A stretch of 64,000 bases of DNA, taken from positions 40,613 through 104,612 of the forward strand of contig NZ_WEHU01000016.1 in NCBI RefSeq assembly GCF_009183415.1, read 5' to 3'. Position 1 is the stretch's first letter; every line of letters begins with the position of its first letter. The notes below the pieces were generated by a model that did not search any database, was not told the origin of the DNA, and saw only the letters and a program-made list of their open reading frames with translations. Of the stretch, positions 22,215-30,968 are shown piece after piece. A program made the position numbers and the translations under genes. The DNA is from Bacillus sp. B1-b2. GTDB taxonomy: Bacteria; Bacillota; Bacilli; Bacillales; Cytobacillaceae.

Positions 22215-23219
22215 TTACTCCTCTTGCCATTCCTGCAGATTCAAATGATCATAGACTAAAGAAGTTACCATTCGTCCTCTTGGTGTTCGCTGAAGAAAAC
22301 CAATTTGTAATAAATAAGGCTCATAAACATCTTCAATCGTATGTGCTTCTTCTCCAATAGTTGCTGCAATGGTTTCTAATCCAACAGGACCACCTTTGAA
22401 TTTTTGAATCATGCCTAGTAATAATTTATGATCAATATGATCTAGTCCTAAACGATCGACTTGAAGAAGCTCTAAAGATGATGAAGCTAATTCCTCTGTA
22501 ATTAACCCATTTCCTTTTACTTGAGCAAAATCACGAACTCGTCTTAGAAGGCGGTTAGCGATCCTTGGAGTACCCCTTGAACGCCTAGCTATTTCTATTG
22601 CAGCTTGTTCTTGTATGCCAACCTGAAGGACCTCTGCTGTTCTTGTAACAATATCTTTTAACTGCTCTTCATTATAATACTCTAATCTACTTAATACACC
22701 AAATCGATCTCTTAACGGTGCTGAGACAGAACCTGCCCTTGTTGTAGCTCCAACTAAAGTAAACGGAGGTAAATCTAGTCTCACCGAACGCGCACTAGGT
22801 CCTTTCCCAATCACTATATCTAAGCAATAGTCTTCCATTGCAGGATATAAAACTTCTTCTATCGCTCTTGGAAGTCGATGAATTTCATCTATAAATAATA
22901 CATCGCCTGGCTCTAGCGCAGTTAAAATGGCAGCTAAATCTCCGGGTCTCTCGATGGCAGGTCCAGCAGTAGTACGAACATTTACACCCATTTCATTGGC
23001 TATAATGACAGCTAGTGTTGTTTTACCAAGTCCAGGTGGTCCATATAATAATACATGGTCCAGTGCTTCTTCTCTGAATTTTGCGGCATCAATAAATACT
23101 TTTAAGTTTTCTTTCACCTTATCTTGACCAATATAATCACCTAAATACAAGGGACGTAAGCTTTTCTCAAAAGAAACATCTTGCGAATCAGCTTCACCAG
23201 AAATAATACGTTCCTCCAA
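22215..23219 (-). CDS. ruvB: Holliday junction branch-migration ATPase
   Basis: Hexameric AAA+ motor that drives branch migration with RuvA. 334 residues. Walker [10 protein letters not shown] is at about 60-68, Walker B FIDEIHRL at about 108-115, and sensor 1 LVGATTRAG at about 152-160. The C-terminal winged-helix domain has [19 protein letters not shown]. The N-terminus matches Bacillus RuvB. It lies 58 bases after ruvA and the two form an operon. Confidence 0.98.
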   Translation of the reverse strand: MEERIISGEADSQDVSFEKSLRPLYLGDYIGQDKVKENLKVFIDAAKFREEALDHVLLYGPPGLGKTTLAVIIANEMGVNVRTTAGPAIERPGDLAAILTALEPGDVLFIDEIHRLPRAIEEVLYPAMEDYCLDIVIGKGPSARSVRLDLPPFTLVGATTRAGSVSAPLRDRFGVLSRLEYYNEEQLKDIVTRTAEVLQVGIQEQAAIEIARRSRGTPRIANRLLRRVRDFAQVKGNGLITEELASSSLELLQVDRLGLDHIDHKLLLGMIQKFKGGPVGLETIAATIGEEAHTIEDVYEPYLLQIGFLQRTPRGRMVTSLVYDHLNLQEWQEE

Positions 23220-23277
23220 AATACTTCACTCCTTTCTATCAAGAAATCTCTTCTTATTAGGAGGTCATCTAAGTGAC

Positions 23278-23886
23278 TTATTTAAGAAGCAACTTTAATG
23301 CAAGTTTAATATAACCATCTGTATTAAGTTCTTCTTTCTTGAGTTGTGGAACAACCCTTTTTAGTTCTCTCTCGGAATATCCTAGTGCTGTTAACGCTAA
23401 TACAGCCTCATCTAATGCTGATTCAGTTTGAGCTTTTTCTATATGCTCTTCCACTGTAAATATAGTTGGAAATGCTTCTGGCATAAAATCAGCAAGCTTC
23501 CCTTTTAAATCTAAAATCATTTGTCTGGCTGTCTTCTTTCCTACTCCTGGGAACTTCACTAGAAATGCTTCGTCTTCATTTTCAATCGCTGTAATAACTT
23601 GACTTGGCTCTCCAGATGCTAGTATAGCTAATGCTCCCTTTGGTCCTATTCCAGAAACATTTAAAAGCTTCGTAAATAGTTCTCTTTCCTCACGCACCTT
23701 AAATCCATATAAACTAATATTATCTTCTCGTACATAATGATAAATATAAATGGTCAATTCTTTTCCTGTATAGGAAGAAAACGAAAATGGATTAGGCGTT
23801 TTTATTTGATAACCAATATGTTGGTGATCTAAAACGATGTATTCCGGACTAATAAATGCTACTGTTCCTTTTATATATTCGTACAC
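23278..23886 (-). CDS. ruvA: Holliday junction-binding protein
   Basis: Binds four-way junctions as a tetramer and loads RuvB. 202 residues, GTG start with GAGGGAGAG upstream. The N-terminal OB-fold spans about 1-62. Two helix-hairpin-helix motifs are seen: [13 protein letters not shown] (about 76-88) and [20 protein letters not shown] (about 111-130). A C-terminal RuvB-binding domain lies at about 155-202. It is the first gene of ruvAB. Confidence 0.98.
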   Translation of the reverse strand: MYEYIKGTVAFISPEYIVLDHQHIGYQIKTPNPFSFSSYTGKELTIYIYHYVREDNISLYGFKVREERELFTKLLNVSGIGPKGALAILASGEPSQVITAIENEDEAFLVKFPGVGKKTARQMILDLKGKLADFMPEAFPTIFTVEEHIEKAQTESALDEAVLALTALGYSERELKRVVPQLKKEELNTDGYIKLALKLLLK

Positions 23887-24027
23887 TGAATTCTCTCCCT
23901 CATATATCCTAAAACTTATTTTATCATAGAATTTAATTTAACAGCTATTATAGTTGATTTTCTAAATATTCTATCAAAAAAGTTCCATGCAGCTTAACTT
24001 AAGACTAGTTTTTTTACTAAGCAATAA

Positions 24028-24083
24028 TAAAAACCCAGTATAGAGAAAAGCCTGAAGTGGCTTCCTTCTACACTAGGTTATTC
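24028..24083 (-). terminator. Terminator of bofC
   Basis: Minus strand hairpin of about 20 pairs with mismatches (AACCTAGTGTAGAAGGAAGCC pairing back to GGCTTTTCTCTATACTGGGTT), followed by TTTTATTATT. Confidence 0.87.
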
Positions 24084-24596
24084 TTAGTTAAGTGATTCCA
24101 AGTTAGTAAAGCTTTTATACGTTTCTAATACTTTTACATATCGATCCTTCGATTTAATCGGAATTCCCTTTTCTAAATTTTCTTGTTGTTTAGACTCCAA
24201 TTTCTTTAAATCTAATTGAAAGAAAGATTGTATAATGTTTTCTTTATCTGGTTTACCGTTAAATATAGTTAATACGCCTTGATCAGTAATCCCAAAATAT
24301 CCATTAGTCTTAAGAAGTGGAGAAATATCATCTACCTTTTGTGTAAAGGTTAATTCCTTACTTGTCATATCTACAAGCTGCCACTTATCATATTTAGACC
24401 AGAAATCTTCCATTGACCACACTGTTTCTTCTACATATTCTTCACTTACTTCTCCATCCAAATAGATTCTTTTTAATACAACCTCTATTTTTTTGGGATT
24501 ATTCTCACTTGCTTCTACTGTAATTCCAGTTATAGGAATAACCGTGAGAAATAGGATAAGAAGAACAGTCGAACATAAAAGGAATCTGGTTTTCAT
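24084..24596 (-). CDS. bofC: BofC, inhibitor of the SpoIVB protease
   Basis: Forespore-expressed secreted protein which in B. subtilis restrains the SpoIVB signalling protease and so times pro-sigma-K processing. The start ATG 24596 (MKTRFLL) is chosen because AGGTGG lies 5 bases upstream; 170 residues. A signal peptide spans about 1-26. The BofC N-terminal domain holds VVLKRIYLDGEVSEEYVEET (about 36-55), and the C-terminal domain holds FGITDQGVLTIFNGKP. Its target pathway (spoIVFA/spoIVFB) is encoded at 37.8-39.4 kb of this window. Confidence 0.92.
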   Translation of the reverse strand: MKTRFLLCSTVLLILFLTVIPITGITVEASENNPKKIEVVLKRIYLDGEVSEEYVEETVWSMEDFWSKYDKWQLVDMTSKELTFTQKVDDISPLLKTNGYFGITDQGVLTIFNGKPDKENIIQSFFQLDLKKLESKQQENLEKGIPIKSKDRYVKVLETYKSFTNLESLN

Positions 24597-24734
24597 ACTA
24601 ACCACCTCTTTGAATTACTTAAAACTAGCATCTAATATTTCCAAGGAAATATTACAGTTTCTTCTACTTTTCTTGACTATCTATTATTCTCACCATTATT
24701 TCTTTTTTCATTCGCCTGATTATAGATATTTATT

Positions 24735-25619
24735 TTAAGCATTTTCTACCTGATAATTTTTCAGTCTATTAATTAGCTGATTTCTAAAAGAAACCGTAGG
24801 GACCCAATTCATTAGCTCCTTAGCCTTTCTTATAGAGACTCTACTCCCACAGTCTCTTATGGGCAATTCTATGCTTCCTATTTTTTTATAAGCTTCTACG
24901 AATTGTACTATTTCATTCCTTGTAATAGTTTCTTGAGAGCATATATTTATGATTTCATTATCTGCATGATCAAGACTTAATATCATAGCCTTAACAGCAT
25001 CTCGAACATGAATAAAATTCATTTCCTTTTCACCATTCTGAGAAGAAACAAACTTGTTTTCTTGTTGATAGCTAGATAGTAGAAAATCTTGTTCCTTCCA
25101 TGAAAAATGATCTCCAAAAAGACAAGAAAATCTTAAAATACTATATGTTAAGCCATATAGAACATGGTAATTTTGTATATACCTTTCTTCCATTTTTTTT
25201 GATAAGCCTTCAAAGAGGATTGGATTTAACGTTGTTTCTTCTGTAATCTGTTCTTTATCTTGATCTCCATAAACAGAGATAGTAGAAGGAAAGATGATTT
25301 TTTTTACATTTGCCTTTACACATGCTTCTAATATAGTAGTGGTCCATTCCATATTCTCTTCTGATTCATGAAAGGATTCCTTTATACTGTTTGTCGAAAT
25401 AGCTGTATTCATGAGATGGATAACATTATCAATGGGATAATTAGAAAATATTGATTCAATATCTTCTTTACTTTTCACCTTATATGTTTGACAACCGAAT
25501 AATGGATGTTTCGATTCTTCTTGGTATCCGATAACAAATGGAATTTCTTTTCGATTCAATTCTTTTATTAAACAGGTTGTTATCTCATTATTACTTTTAC
25601 ATAGAATTAATACATTCAT
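24735..25619 (-). CDS. Atypical extended SDR (NAD-dependent epimerase-like) protein
   Basis: A 294-residue Rossmann-type protein of the epimerase/dehydratase SDR family, recognised from NVIHLMNTA, VKKIIFPSTISVYGD and a RFSCLFG segment after the active site. It is unusual: the N-terminal GxxGxxG dinucleotide motif is absent (MNVLILCKSNNE), and the catalytic YxxxK reads EGLSK, so the tyrosine is a glutamate. The serine (PSTISVYG) is kept. The ATG has GGAGGG upstream. It stands alone between bofC and the coxA-like gene, a place with no counterpart in B. subtilis. A sporulation role is only a guess from position. It may lack SDR catalysis. Confidence 0.85.
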   Translation of the reverse strand: MNVLILCKSNNEITTCLIKELNRKEIPFVIGYQEESKHPLFGCQTYKVKSKEDIESIFSNYPIDNVIHLMNTAISTNSIKESFHESEENMEWTTTILEACVKANVKKIIFPSTISVYGDQDKEQITEETTLNPILFEGLSKKMEERYIQNYHVLYGLTYSILRFSCLFGDHFSWKEQDFLLSSYQQENKFVSSQNGEKEMNFIHVRDAVKAMILSLDHADNEIINICSQETITRNEIVQFVEAYKKIGSIELPIRDCGSRVSIRKAKELMNWVPTVSFRNQLINRLKNYQVENA

Positions 25620-25689
25620 TATTATCCCTCCAGGAGCATTCCATTACATTTATGTATAAAAGATTTTATTGGGTTATATGATAGTTGTT

Positions 25690-25800
25690 CTTTATAACGA
25701 ATATTTATTTCATTATAAAGTATTATTTTAAAAATGAAAAGTAATTCTCGAAAATTTTTTCATTATAAAGAACAAATGAATATTCATAACAAATATTCGT
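25690..25800. repeat. AT-rich repeat cluster upstream of the SDR gene
   Basis: The box TTTATAATGAAA occurs twice on the minus strand (near 25771-25760 and 25722-25711), and an inverted partner TTCTTTATAACGAATA lies near 25689-25704. A dyad GAATATTCATAACAAATATTC follows near 25780-25800. The TATAAT boxes could be -10 elements or operator sites. Confidence 0.5.
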
Positions 25801-25824
25801 GTTTTATTAAGAATGATTATTCAA

Positions 25825-25873
25825 AAAAGCTAACTTTACTGAGTATTCATTACTCAGTAAAGCTAGCTTTTAA
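25825..25873 (-). terminator. Terminator of the coxA-like gene
   Basis: Near-perfect hairpin: AAAGCTAACTTTACTGAG / CTCAGTAAAGCTAGCTTT around a 9-base loop, with A/T runs on both sides, 10 bases after the stop. Confidence 0.9.
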
Positions 25874-25882
25874 AGGCACTGT

Positions 25883-26512
25883 TTATCTTAATGAATCTAT
25901 CTGTTGTTCCATTTTTTCCAAACTGTTCGTTATAGTACGTTGCGGTTGACCATTTTTTATCGATTTGTTTATATCTTCAATATCTGTAAAGATCCCTCTA
26001 TCTGTAATAACGGATATATCCTTGTTCTTAAATGTATCAGCTAAAGAATTCTGTACATCTTTTTTCGTTTTATCTATATTTTCTTTATTTGTTACTTCTA
26101 ATGCGAGTATTACCTTATTTCCATATACTATTGACTGTGCATCTTGGACGTCTTTATTATCCTTTGCTATGGACACAGCCTTTTGGGCCATTTCTGAATC
26201 AACAGAATTTTGATCTTGATTTTCATTTTGATTTTGATTATCTTTGGCAGTATCACTACGATAATTAACATTACGGATATTAATTTTATTCGTATTTTCA
26301 TTACCAAGTGTGTGATCCATCATTTCTGTCATTGGACCGTCGTTATCGCCAGCATGATTGGTTTCATGCTGCTCATTTGAATAATAACCTATAGGTTTTG
26401 TTGCCTCTAATCGATTGTTATCTGCTGTTTCATTTTGATTCACACCACATCCAGCTAAAACAATAGCCCCACATATTAGGACAGGACCAAGGATATACTT
26501 AGATTTATTCAA
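25883..26512 (-). CDS. Spore cortex-type lipoprotein of the YhcN/YlaJ family (CoxA-like)
   Basis: A 209-residue predicted lipoprotein: the signal peptide ends in the lipobox LAGC (Cys about residue 22), so it should be acylated and exported. The mature part has a low-complexity Asn/Gln/Asp-rich linker (about 25-105) and a YhcN/YlaJ domain (about 105-209, with NKVILALEVTNKENIDKTKK and SVITDRGIF). In B. subtilis coxA (yrbB), of the same family, lies next to safA; here a kinase-fold gene lies between. The TTG start has AAGGAGA upstream. Confidence 0.85.
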   Translation of the reverse strand: MNKSKYILGPVLICGAIVLAGCGVNQNETADNNRLEATKPIGYYSNEQHETNHAGDNDGPMTEMMDHTLGNENTNKINIRNVNYRSDTAKDNQNQNENQDQNSVDSEMAQKAVSIAKDNKDVQDAQSIVYGNKVILALEVTNKENIDKTKKDVQNSLADTFKNKDISVITDRGIFTDIEDINKSIKNGQPQRTITNSLEKMEQQIDSLR

Positions 26513-26613
26513 AAGCCATCTCTCCTTTACTTCAGAATGATATGCTCGTATCTATCTTTTGCTTTTTTATCAATATCATTCTGTTAAGTAAAGGTAACTT
26601 TGACAAACATATT

Positions 26614-27591
26614 TTATTCCTTAATTAGACGTTTGACTTTATCATAAAATTTCTTGCGTTTTTTATACTGATCTAGTGTTAAATGGATAACCTGCTGAAG
26701 TGACTCTGGATTTCTTCCATCCCATTGTCTAAAAAAACGATTCCATTCACGTAAGATATCTGTTGGAAATAGTAAATAAGATAGGAATGTTTCTTCTTGT
26801 AAAAGTTCCGAGAAAATAGGCATCCTTTCTAGTTCCTCAAAAGACCAATCCATATGTGGCAATATCCGATTTGCATATTGAAGATAATCGATAACCGCAG
26901 GTCCAATGCTAATCAAATCAAAATCAATGAGAAAAAGCTGTCCATTTACATCCCGAAGAAAATTATGATGTGCTACATCACCGTGTAAAACAACTTTTGG
27001 TTTCGATTGAAAGAATTCACTACTATTTTGACCATTATTTAAAGATTGTTCTGCAAAAGATACTATTTCTTTAACGATAAATGGATCAATATATTTTTCA
27101 ATAAGCTCTTTATTCCTTAGAAACTGATCTTTCCTCATCTGCCATTTATCCATAATACGAAATGGTGGTAAGATATATTGATATATATTAACCAGATGCT
27201 CTGTAACAGAATAAAAATGGGTTAACAGTAACAAAGCTTCTTTCCTATGCTTTTCATTTTTATATGTAAAGGCTGTCCGATTGGGATATAGGTATTGTAT
27301 ACAACCATATATCATATTATCGATAATGATGGGTTCATCATGTACATAGAATTGATAGGTTTGAATAAAGCCCTCTTGTTCGAGCGCTTTTGTAAAGGTT
27401 TCTTGTACTTTTAATTTTCGATAGCTAGAATAACCCTTTAATATAAACCAGAAATCATTTGATTTTATTAAGAATACATTTTTCCTTATACGGCGAATAT
27501 CGTTAATTTTTATGGAGAATTTCTTTTCTAATAAAGAGAGGAGACGATAATAGAAAGTATCGTCCCCTCTATAAAATCCTTTATAAGTCAC
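26614..27591 (-). CDS. CotS/YsxE/YutH-type spore protein with an aminoglycoside-phosphotransferase fold
   Basis: About 325 residues. It has the APH/choline-kinase fold: VVLHGDVAHHNFLRD is the catalytic loop (HGD...N) and FLIDFDLISIGP the metal-binding DFD, both intact, so kinase activity is possible although related spore-coat proteins have no known substrate. The start is ambiguous. GTG 27591 has AAGAGG 9 bases upstream and overlaps the safA stop by 11 bases, and I prefer it to an ORF opening 19 codons earlier. A strong hairpin (27537-27570) lies within its first codons. The neighbours are safA and a coxA-like gene, so a spore coat or cortex role fits. Confidence 0.82.
   Translation of the reverse strand: MTYKGFYRGDDTFYYRLLSLLEKKFSIKINDIRRIRKNVFLIKSNDFWFILKGYSSYRKLKVQETFTKALEQEGFIQTYQFYVHDEPIIIDNMIYGCIQYLYPNRTAFTYKNEKHRKEALLLLTHFYSVTEHLVNIYQYILPPFRIMDKWQMRKDQFLRNKELIEKYIDPFIVKEIVSFAEQSLNNGQNSSEFFQSKPKVVLHGDVAHHNFLRDVNGQLFLIDFDLISIGPAVIDYLQYANRILPHMDWSFEELERMPIFSELLQEETFLSYLLFPTDILREWNRFFRQWDGRNPESLQQVIHLTLDQYKKRKKFYDKVKRLIKE
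27537..27570 (-). promoter_or_regulatory. Hairpin at the safA / kinase-like gene junction
   Basis: Minus strand arms AGAGGGGACGATA and TATCGTCTCCTCT pair over 13 bases; the one imperfect position is a G-U in the minus-strand RNA but an A-C mismatch in the plus-strand RNA. The loop is 8 bases, then CTTTATTAG. It lies 11 bases after the safA stop, inside the next coding region. It may attenuate transcription or shape translation. Confidence 0.7.
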
Positions 27592-29374
27592 TGCTTTCGT
27601 CCTCTTGATATCTTGGCATACCAAATGGAGTTCCTTGATTATAACCATAAGGGTTCATAAATGGTGGTTGCCCTACATTTGTGTTGAAAGGCGGTGCATA
27701 AACAGGAGCATTACCTCCTGGCCCCATCATTGGTGGCATTTCACCTGAAAATGGTTGTTGCATACTAGCTTCGAATGGTGTATTGCCTCCAACTCCTTGT
27801 GGATAGGGTGAAGTCATAGAACCTGCTTCGAAAGGATTCATTGCATAAGGATCCTGCATTGGCATATTATTCATTTCTGGACTCATTCCTGGTTGCATTC
27901 CCATTGGCATTTCTGAATTGAATCCTCCTGCCATTGGGTAGCCACCCATCTCTGGGTTCATTCCTGGCTGCATTCCCATTGGCATTCCTTGATTGAATCC
28001 TCCTGCCATTGGGTAGCCTCCCATTTCTGGGTTCATTCCTGGCTGCATTCCCATCGGCATTCCTTGATTGAATCCTCCTGCCATTGGATAGCCTCCCATT
28101 TCTGGGCTCATTCCTGGCTGCATTCCCATCGGCATTCCTTGATTAAATCCTCCTGCCATTGGGTAGCCTCCCATTTCTGGGCTCATTCCTGGTTGCATTC
28201 CCATCGGCATTCCTTGATTGAATCCTCCTGCCATTGGATAGCCTCCCATTTCTGGGCTCATTCCTGGCTGCATTCCCATCGGCATTCCTTGATTAAATCC
28301 TCCTGCCATTGGGTAGCCTCCCATTTCTGGGTTCATTCCTGGTTGCATTCCCATCGGCATTCCCTGGCTCAATTCGCCATGTGTTGGAAAACCTCCCATT
28401 TCTGGACTCATCCCAGGATAAAAGTTGCCTTCCACTTGAAATGATGATGGTTGAGTATACATTGGTTGTTGCTGAGATGGCCCATTACATCCACAATCTT
28501 CCTTAAATGGCATTTGATAAGATTGTTGAGGTGCCATATTTTGCATATAGTTTACTCCCATTACTTGGGAAGATGATTCTACTTGATAATTAGGAATTGG
28601 CATTTGACCATGTTGCACTAAAGGTTGTTGATAGTAATCAGCAGGTACTTGTTGGTTCATATGATGTTGGCTATGGCCCGCATGATGCCCCTGGTAAGAA
28701 GAGGAGGATTCCTCCCAATGCATATGATTAGTATGTTCTACGCCTGGTAGAGAACCATAGGATGGTGGCATTTGTTCTACTGGCGAAGTTTGTGGATAAA
28801 CACCTGGTGGGAAACCTGATCCAGGCATCATTGGTGATACCTCATAGCAATAAGGTTGATAAGGGATAATAGGCGGACAAGGATCTTGGTGTACTGGCTC
28901 CATAACTGGTTCTTGAACTGGCGGAATAACAACTGGTGCTGGTGCTGGAGGAGTAATGTTTGTTTCCTCCATTTCTACGTCTACATCAATGTTTGTCATG
29001 TTCATTGTATAGTAATTATGAACATCTATTTCTGGAATAATAGGCTTAGGCATTTTTGGCGTATATGGTTTTTCCTTTGGCATTTCTTTTTTCGGCATCT
29101 CTTTTTTGGGCATTTCTTTCATTGGCGTAGCTATTGGCTGTTCTTTCACAATCGGTTGTTGTGTTGTTTTTGGCATTTCTTTTATTGTTCCCATCTTAGG
29201 AGCTTCTTTTTTTATACTACCTCCTGTAGTTGGGACTTTAATTTTCATACCTGGCATAATCATATCTGTATTACTGAGTTGGGAATTTAACATCTTTAAC
29301 TCTTCAAAATCGACTCCATATTTCTTAGCGATTTTCCAAAGAGTATCCCCTTTCTGTACAATATGGATCTTCAC
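27581..29374 (-). CDS. safA: SafA-like morphogenetic coat/cortex protein with LysM domain and Met/Gly repeats
   Basis: SafA organises the inner spore coat and binds the cortex by its LysM domain. The start GTG 29374 (MKIHIVQKGDTLWKIAKKYG) is chosen because AGGAGG lies 9 bases upstream and the result aligns with B. subtilis SafA from residue 1. About 597 residues: LysM at about 1-48, then a KEMPKKEMPKKEMP Lys/Glu/Pro linker, a Pro/Gln/His-rich middle with few Cys (DCGCN), and seven GMQPGM(N/S)PEM blocks, six followed by GGYPMAGGFN, near residues 335-500. Low complexity is usual for this protein, but the regular 25-residue unit is notable. It sits upstream of the CotS-like gene. Confidence 0.92.
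   Translation of the reverse strand: MKIHIVQKGDTLWKIAKKYGVDFEELKMLNSQLSNTDMIMPGMKIKVPTTGGSIKKEAPKMGTIKEMPKTTQQPIVKEQPIATPMKEMPKKEMPKKEMPKEKPYTPKMPKPIIPEIDVHNYYTMNMTNIDVDVEMEETNITPPAPAPVVIPPVQEPVMEPVHQDPCPPIIPYQPYCYEVSPMMPGSGFPPGVYPQTSPVEQMPPSYGSLPGVEHTNHMHWEESSSSYQGHHAGHSQHHMNQQVPADYYQQPLVQHGQMPIPNYQVESSSQVMGVNYMQNMAPQQSYQMPFKEDCGCNGPSQQQPMYTQPSSFQVEGNFYPGMSPEMGGFPTHGELSQGMPMGMQPGMNPEMGGYPMAGGFNQGMPMGMQPGMSPEMGGYPMAGGFNQGMPMGMQPGMSPEMGGYPMAGGFNQGMPMGMQPGMSPEMGGYPMAGGFNQGMPMGMQPGMNPEMGGYPMAGGFNQGMPMGMQPGMNPEMGGYPMAGGFNSEMPMGMQPGMSPEMNNMPMQDPYAMNPFEAGSMTSPYPQGVGGNTPFEASMQQPFSGEMPPMMGPGGNAPVYAPPFNTNVGQPPFMNPYGYNQGTPFGMPRYQEDESSDL
27880..28375 (-). repeat. 75-bp tandem repeats within safA
   Basis: Seven near-identical units of 75 bases (25 codons), each encoding PMGMQPGM(N/S)PEMGGYPMAGGFNQG or a variant; the outer units are degenerate. 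Differences between inner units are a few bases, which suggests recent expansion by recombination or slippage. Confidence 0.92.
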
Positions 29375-29629
29375 TATAGATTCCCTCCTATGCATATGTC
29401 CATATAGTCTATGTTCACGATGCAAAATGGTTATCATTCTACAGAAAAATCTATGCGGTTTTTTTTCTTTTTATGTGCTAAATAATCTTAAACCTTTTGT
29501 AACGATGGGAAATTCCTATATAATTTATTATTATTTCTTTCAAAGAAGGTTTGGTAAAATAGAAGTAGAAAGATTTACTTAATCATTCTAAGGAATACTA
29601 TTGTTTCATTGCTAGAAAGGAGCGATTAG

Positions 29630-30166
29630 ATGACAGAAACAAAAAAATTGCTTGGAGAAGATAGAAGAAATTATATTTTATCCCTGCTAAAGGAAAATAG
29701 CCGACCTTTTACCGGTACGGAGCTATCTAAACTTACGAATGTAAGTAGACAAATTATTGTTGGTGATATTACTTTACTCAAGGCAAAAAACGAGCCTATT
29801 CTTGCTACAAGCCAAGGATATCTTTATATACAAGATTCGAAGCCTTCTATATATGAAAAGGTGATTGCTTGTATTCATACTCCTGAAAAAACAGAAGAAG
29901 AATTAACGATTTTAGTTGATCATGGTGTAACAGTAAAGGATGTAAAAATTGAACATCCGGTTTATGGTGACTTAACAGCCTCCATTCTTGTTTCCAGTCG
30001 CAGTGAAGTAAAGCAATTTATGAAAAAAGTAAACAGTACAAAAGCCTCCTATTTATTAGAACTCACGTCTGGCATTCATTTACATACCATTTCAGCACCT
30101 ACCAGAGAAGCATTATTAGAAGCTGAAGAAGCATTAAGAAAGGCTGATTTCTTAATAGAGGATTGA
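29630..30166 (+). CDS. niaR: NAD biosynthesis repressor NiaR (YrxA)
   Basis: Transcription repressor that responds to niacin. 178 residues: an N-terminal winged helix-turn-helix (about 10-65, with GTELSKLTNVSRQIIVGDITLLKAK) and the C-terminal 3H domain (about 75-170), whose three conserved histidines fit LVDHGV, KIEHPVYGDL and SGIHLHTI. The ATG has GAAAGGAGCG upstream. In B. subtilis niaR lies beside nifS and the nadBCA genes. Those are absent here, so its targets must lie elsewhere. Confidence 0.95.
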   Translation: MTETKKLLGEDRRNYILSLLKENSRPFTGTELSKLTNVSRQIIVGDITLLKAKNEPILATSQGYLYIQDSKPSIYEKVIACIHTPEKTEEELTILVDHGVTVKDVKIEHPVYGDLTASILVSSRSEVKQFMKKVNSTKASYLLELTSGIHLHTISAPTREALLEAEEALRKADFLIED

Positions 30167-30197
30167 TGAACGAATTATTAGGAGGGTAAATACATTT

Positions 30198-30680
30198 ATG
30201 TTGGCTGATTTGTTTTTTAATCATAATGAACAATTAAACGCTAAGTTCACAAGATACTTTTCTTTCTCTTCGGAAGATGTTTGGAACATGCTCACTGATA
30301 ATAAGAAATTACAGAGCTGGTTTCAGGAGCTAGAAATAGTAGAGCATAAAAAAGATGGTTTAATCCTGTTCGATATGCAAGACGGAACCTTTGAAGAAAT
30401 GAAAATCCTTGAATACAAACATTTAGAAACACTGGCCTTTACCTGGGGAGAGGATTCAGTGGAGTTTCAAATAAAAAAGGAGCCTAATGGGTGCACCTTA
30501 ATTTTACTTGAAACCATTAATACAATTTCTCCACATACTCCTAAAGATCTTGCTGGTTGGCATGTTTGTTTAGATGTTATCCAAACAATATTAGCTGGAG
30601 AAGAAGTGAAGGATAGAAAACAAACCTGGGAGATTTTATATAATCAATATATAGAAGTTATAGAATCCATTAAGCAATAA
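30198..30680 (+). CDS. SRPBCC/AHSA1-domain protein
   Basis: A 160-residue soluble protein of the START-like (AHSA1, Aha1 C-terminal) fold: YFSFSSEDVWNMLTDNKKLQSWF at the N-terminus, LETLAFTWG in the middle and PHTPKDLAGWHVCLDVIQTIL near the C-terminus. The AGGAGG site is about 12 bases from the ATG. It follows niaR by 31 bases in the same direction and is probably co-transcribed. These proteins bind small hydrophobic ligands or act with chaperones; the ligand is unknown. There is no link to NAD metabolism that I can see. Confidence 0.88.
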   Translation: MLADLFFNHNEQLNAKFTRYFSFSSEDVWNMLTDNKKLQSWFQELEIVEHKKDGLILFDMQDGTFEEMKILEYKHLETLAFTWGEDSVEFQIKKEPNGCTLILLETINTISPHTPKDLAGWHVCLDVIQTILAGEEVKDRKQTWEILYNQYIEVIESIKQ

Positions 30681-30770
30681 GCGAGTATGTCTGATCCTTC
30701 ATGCTAAAGAGTATTACTATTTGTTGGAGCTTATAGGAACTCACTGAATTCAGTTTACTCTTTGTTTTTC

Positions 30771-30862
30771 GAGGATTACTGGTCACTTTCCACGGGGTTC
30801 ATCTGCGAGTGCCAAAGCAGTAAAGCCCCATGGAAAGCGAACCACTGTAACGAAAATCATCT
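30771..30862. repeat. Bacillaceae-type intergenic repeat, copy B (inverted fusion)
   Basis: Two left halves of the element face each other: GATTACTGGTCACTTTCCACGG at the left, and at the right the complement of GTTACAGTGGTTCGCTTTCC. A 30-base unrelated spacer lies between. The whole can form a long hairpin. The other copies have one left and one right half. Confidence 0.7.
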
Positions 30863-30934
30863 ACCTACTCAAAGATGGTTAAATATACTCCTCACAATCT
30901 CCTACTACATTATTTAGGACTTTATCGAAAGATT

Positions 30935-30965
30935 GAGAAAGTCACTATCGACTTTCTCTTTTTCA
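30935..30965. terminator. Terminator between the SRPBCC gene and pheA
   Basis: Hairpin GAGAAAGTC / GACTTTCTC. On the plus strand it is followed by TTTTTC and ends the niaR-SRPBCC transcript; on the minus strand it lies just past the pheA stop and is followed by AATCTTTC. Confidence 0.75.
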
Positions 30966-30968
30966 TTC

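Noticed and set aside
22109..22360. Plus-strand ORF spanning the queA-ruvB gap and the ruvB 3' end
   Set aside because: Most of it is antisense to the conserved ruvB C-terminus; no family resemblance.
27989..28444. Long open frame of His/Ser/Trp-rich repeats on the plus strand opposite safA
   Set aside because: It only mirrors the 75-base repeats of safA in another frame; no ribosome binding site and no protein-like composition.
28856..29290. Trp/Phe/His-rich open frame on the plus strand opposite the safA linker
   Set aside because: A shadow of the low-complexity minus-strand gene; unnatural composition and no start signal.
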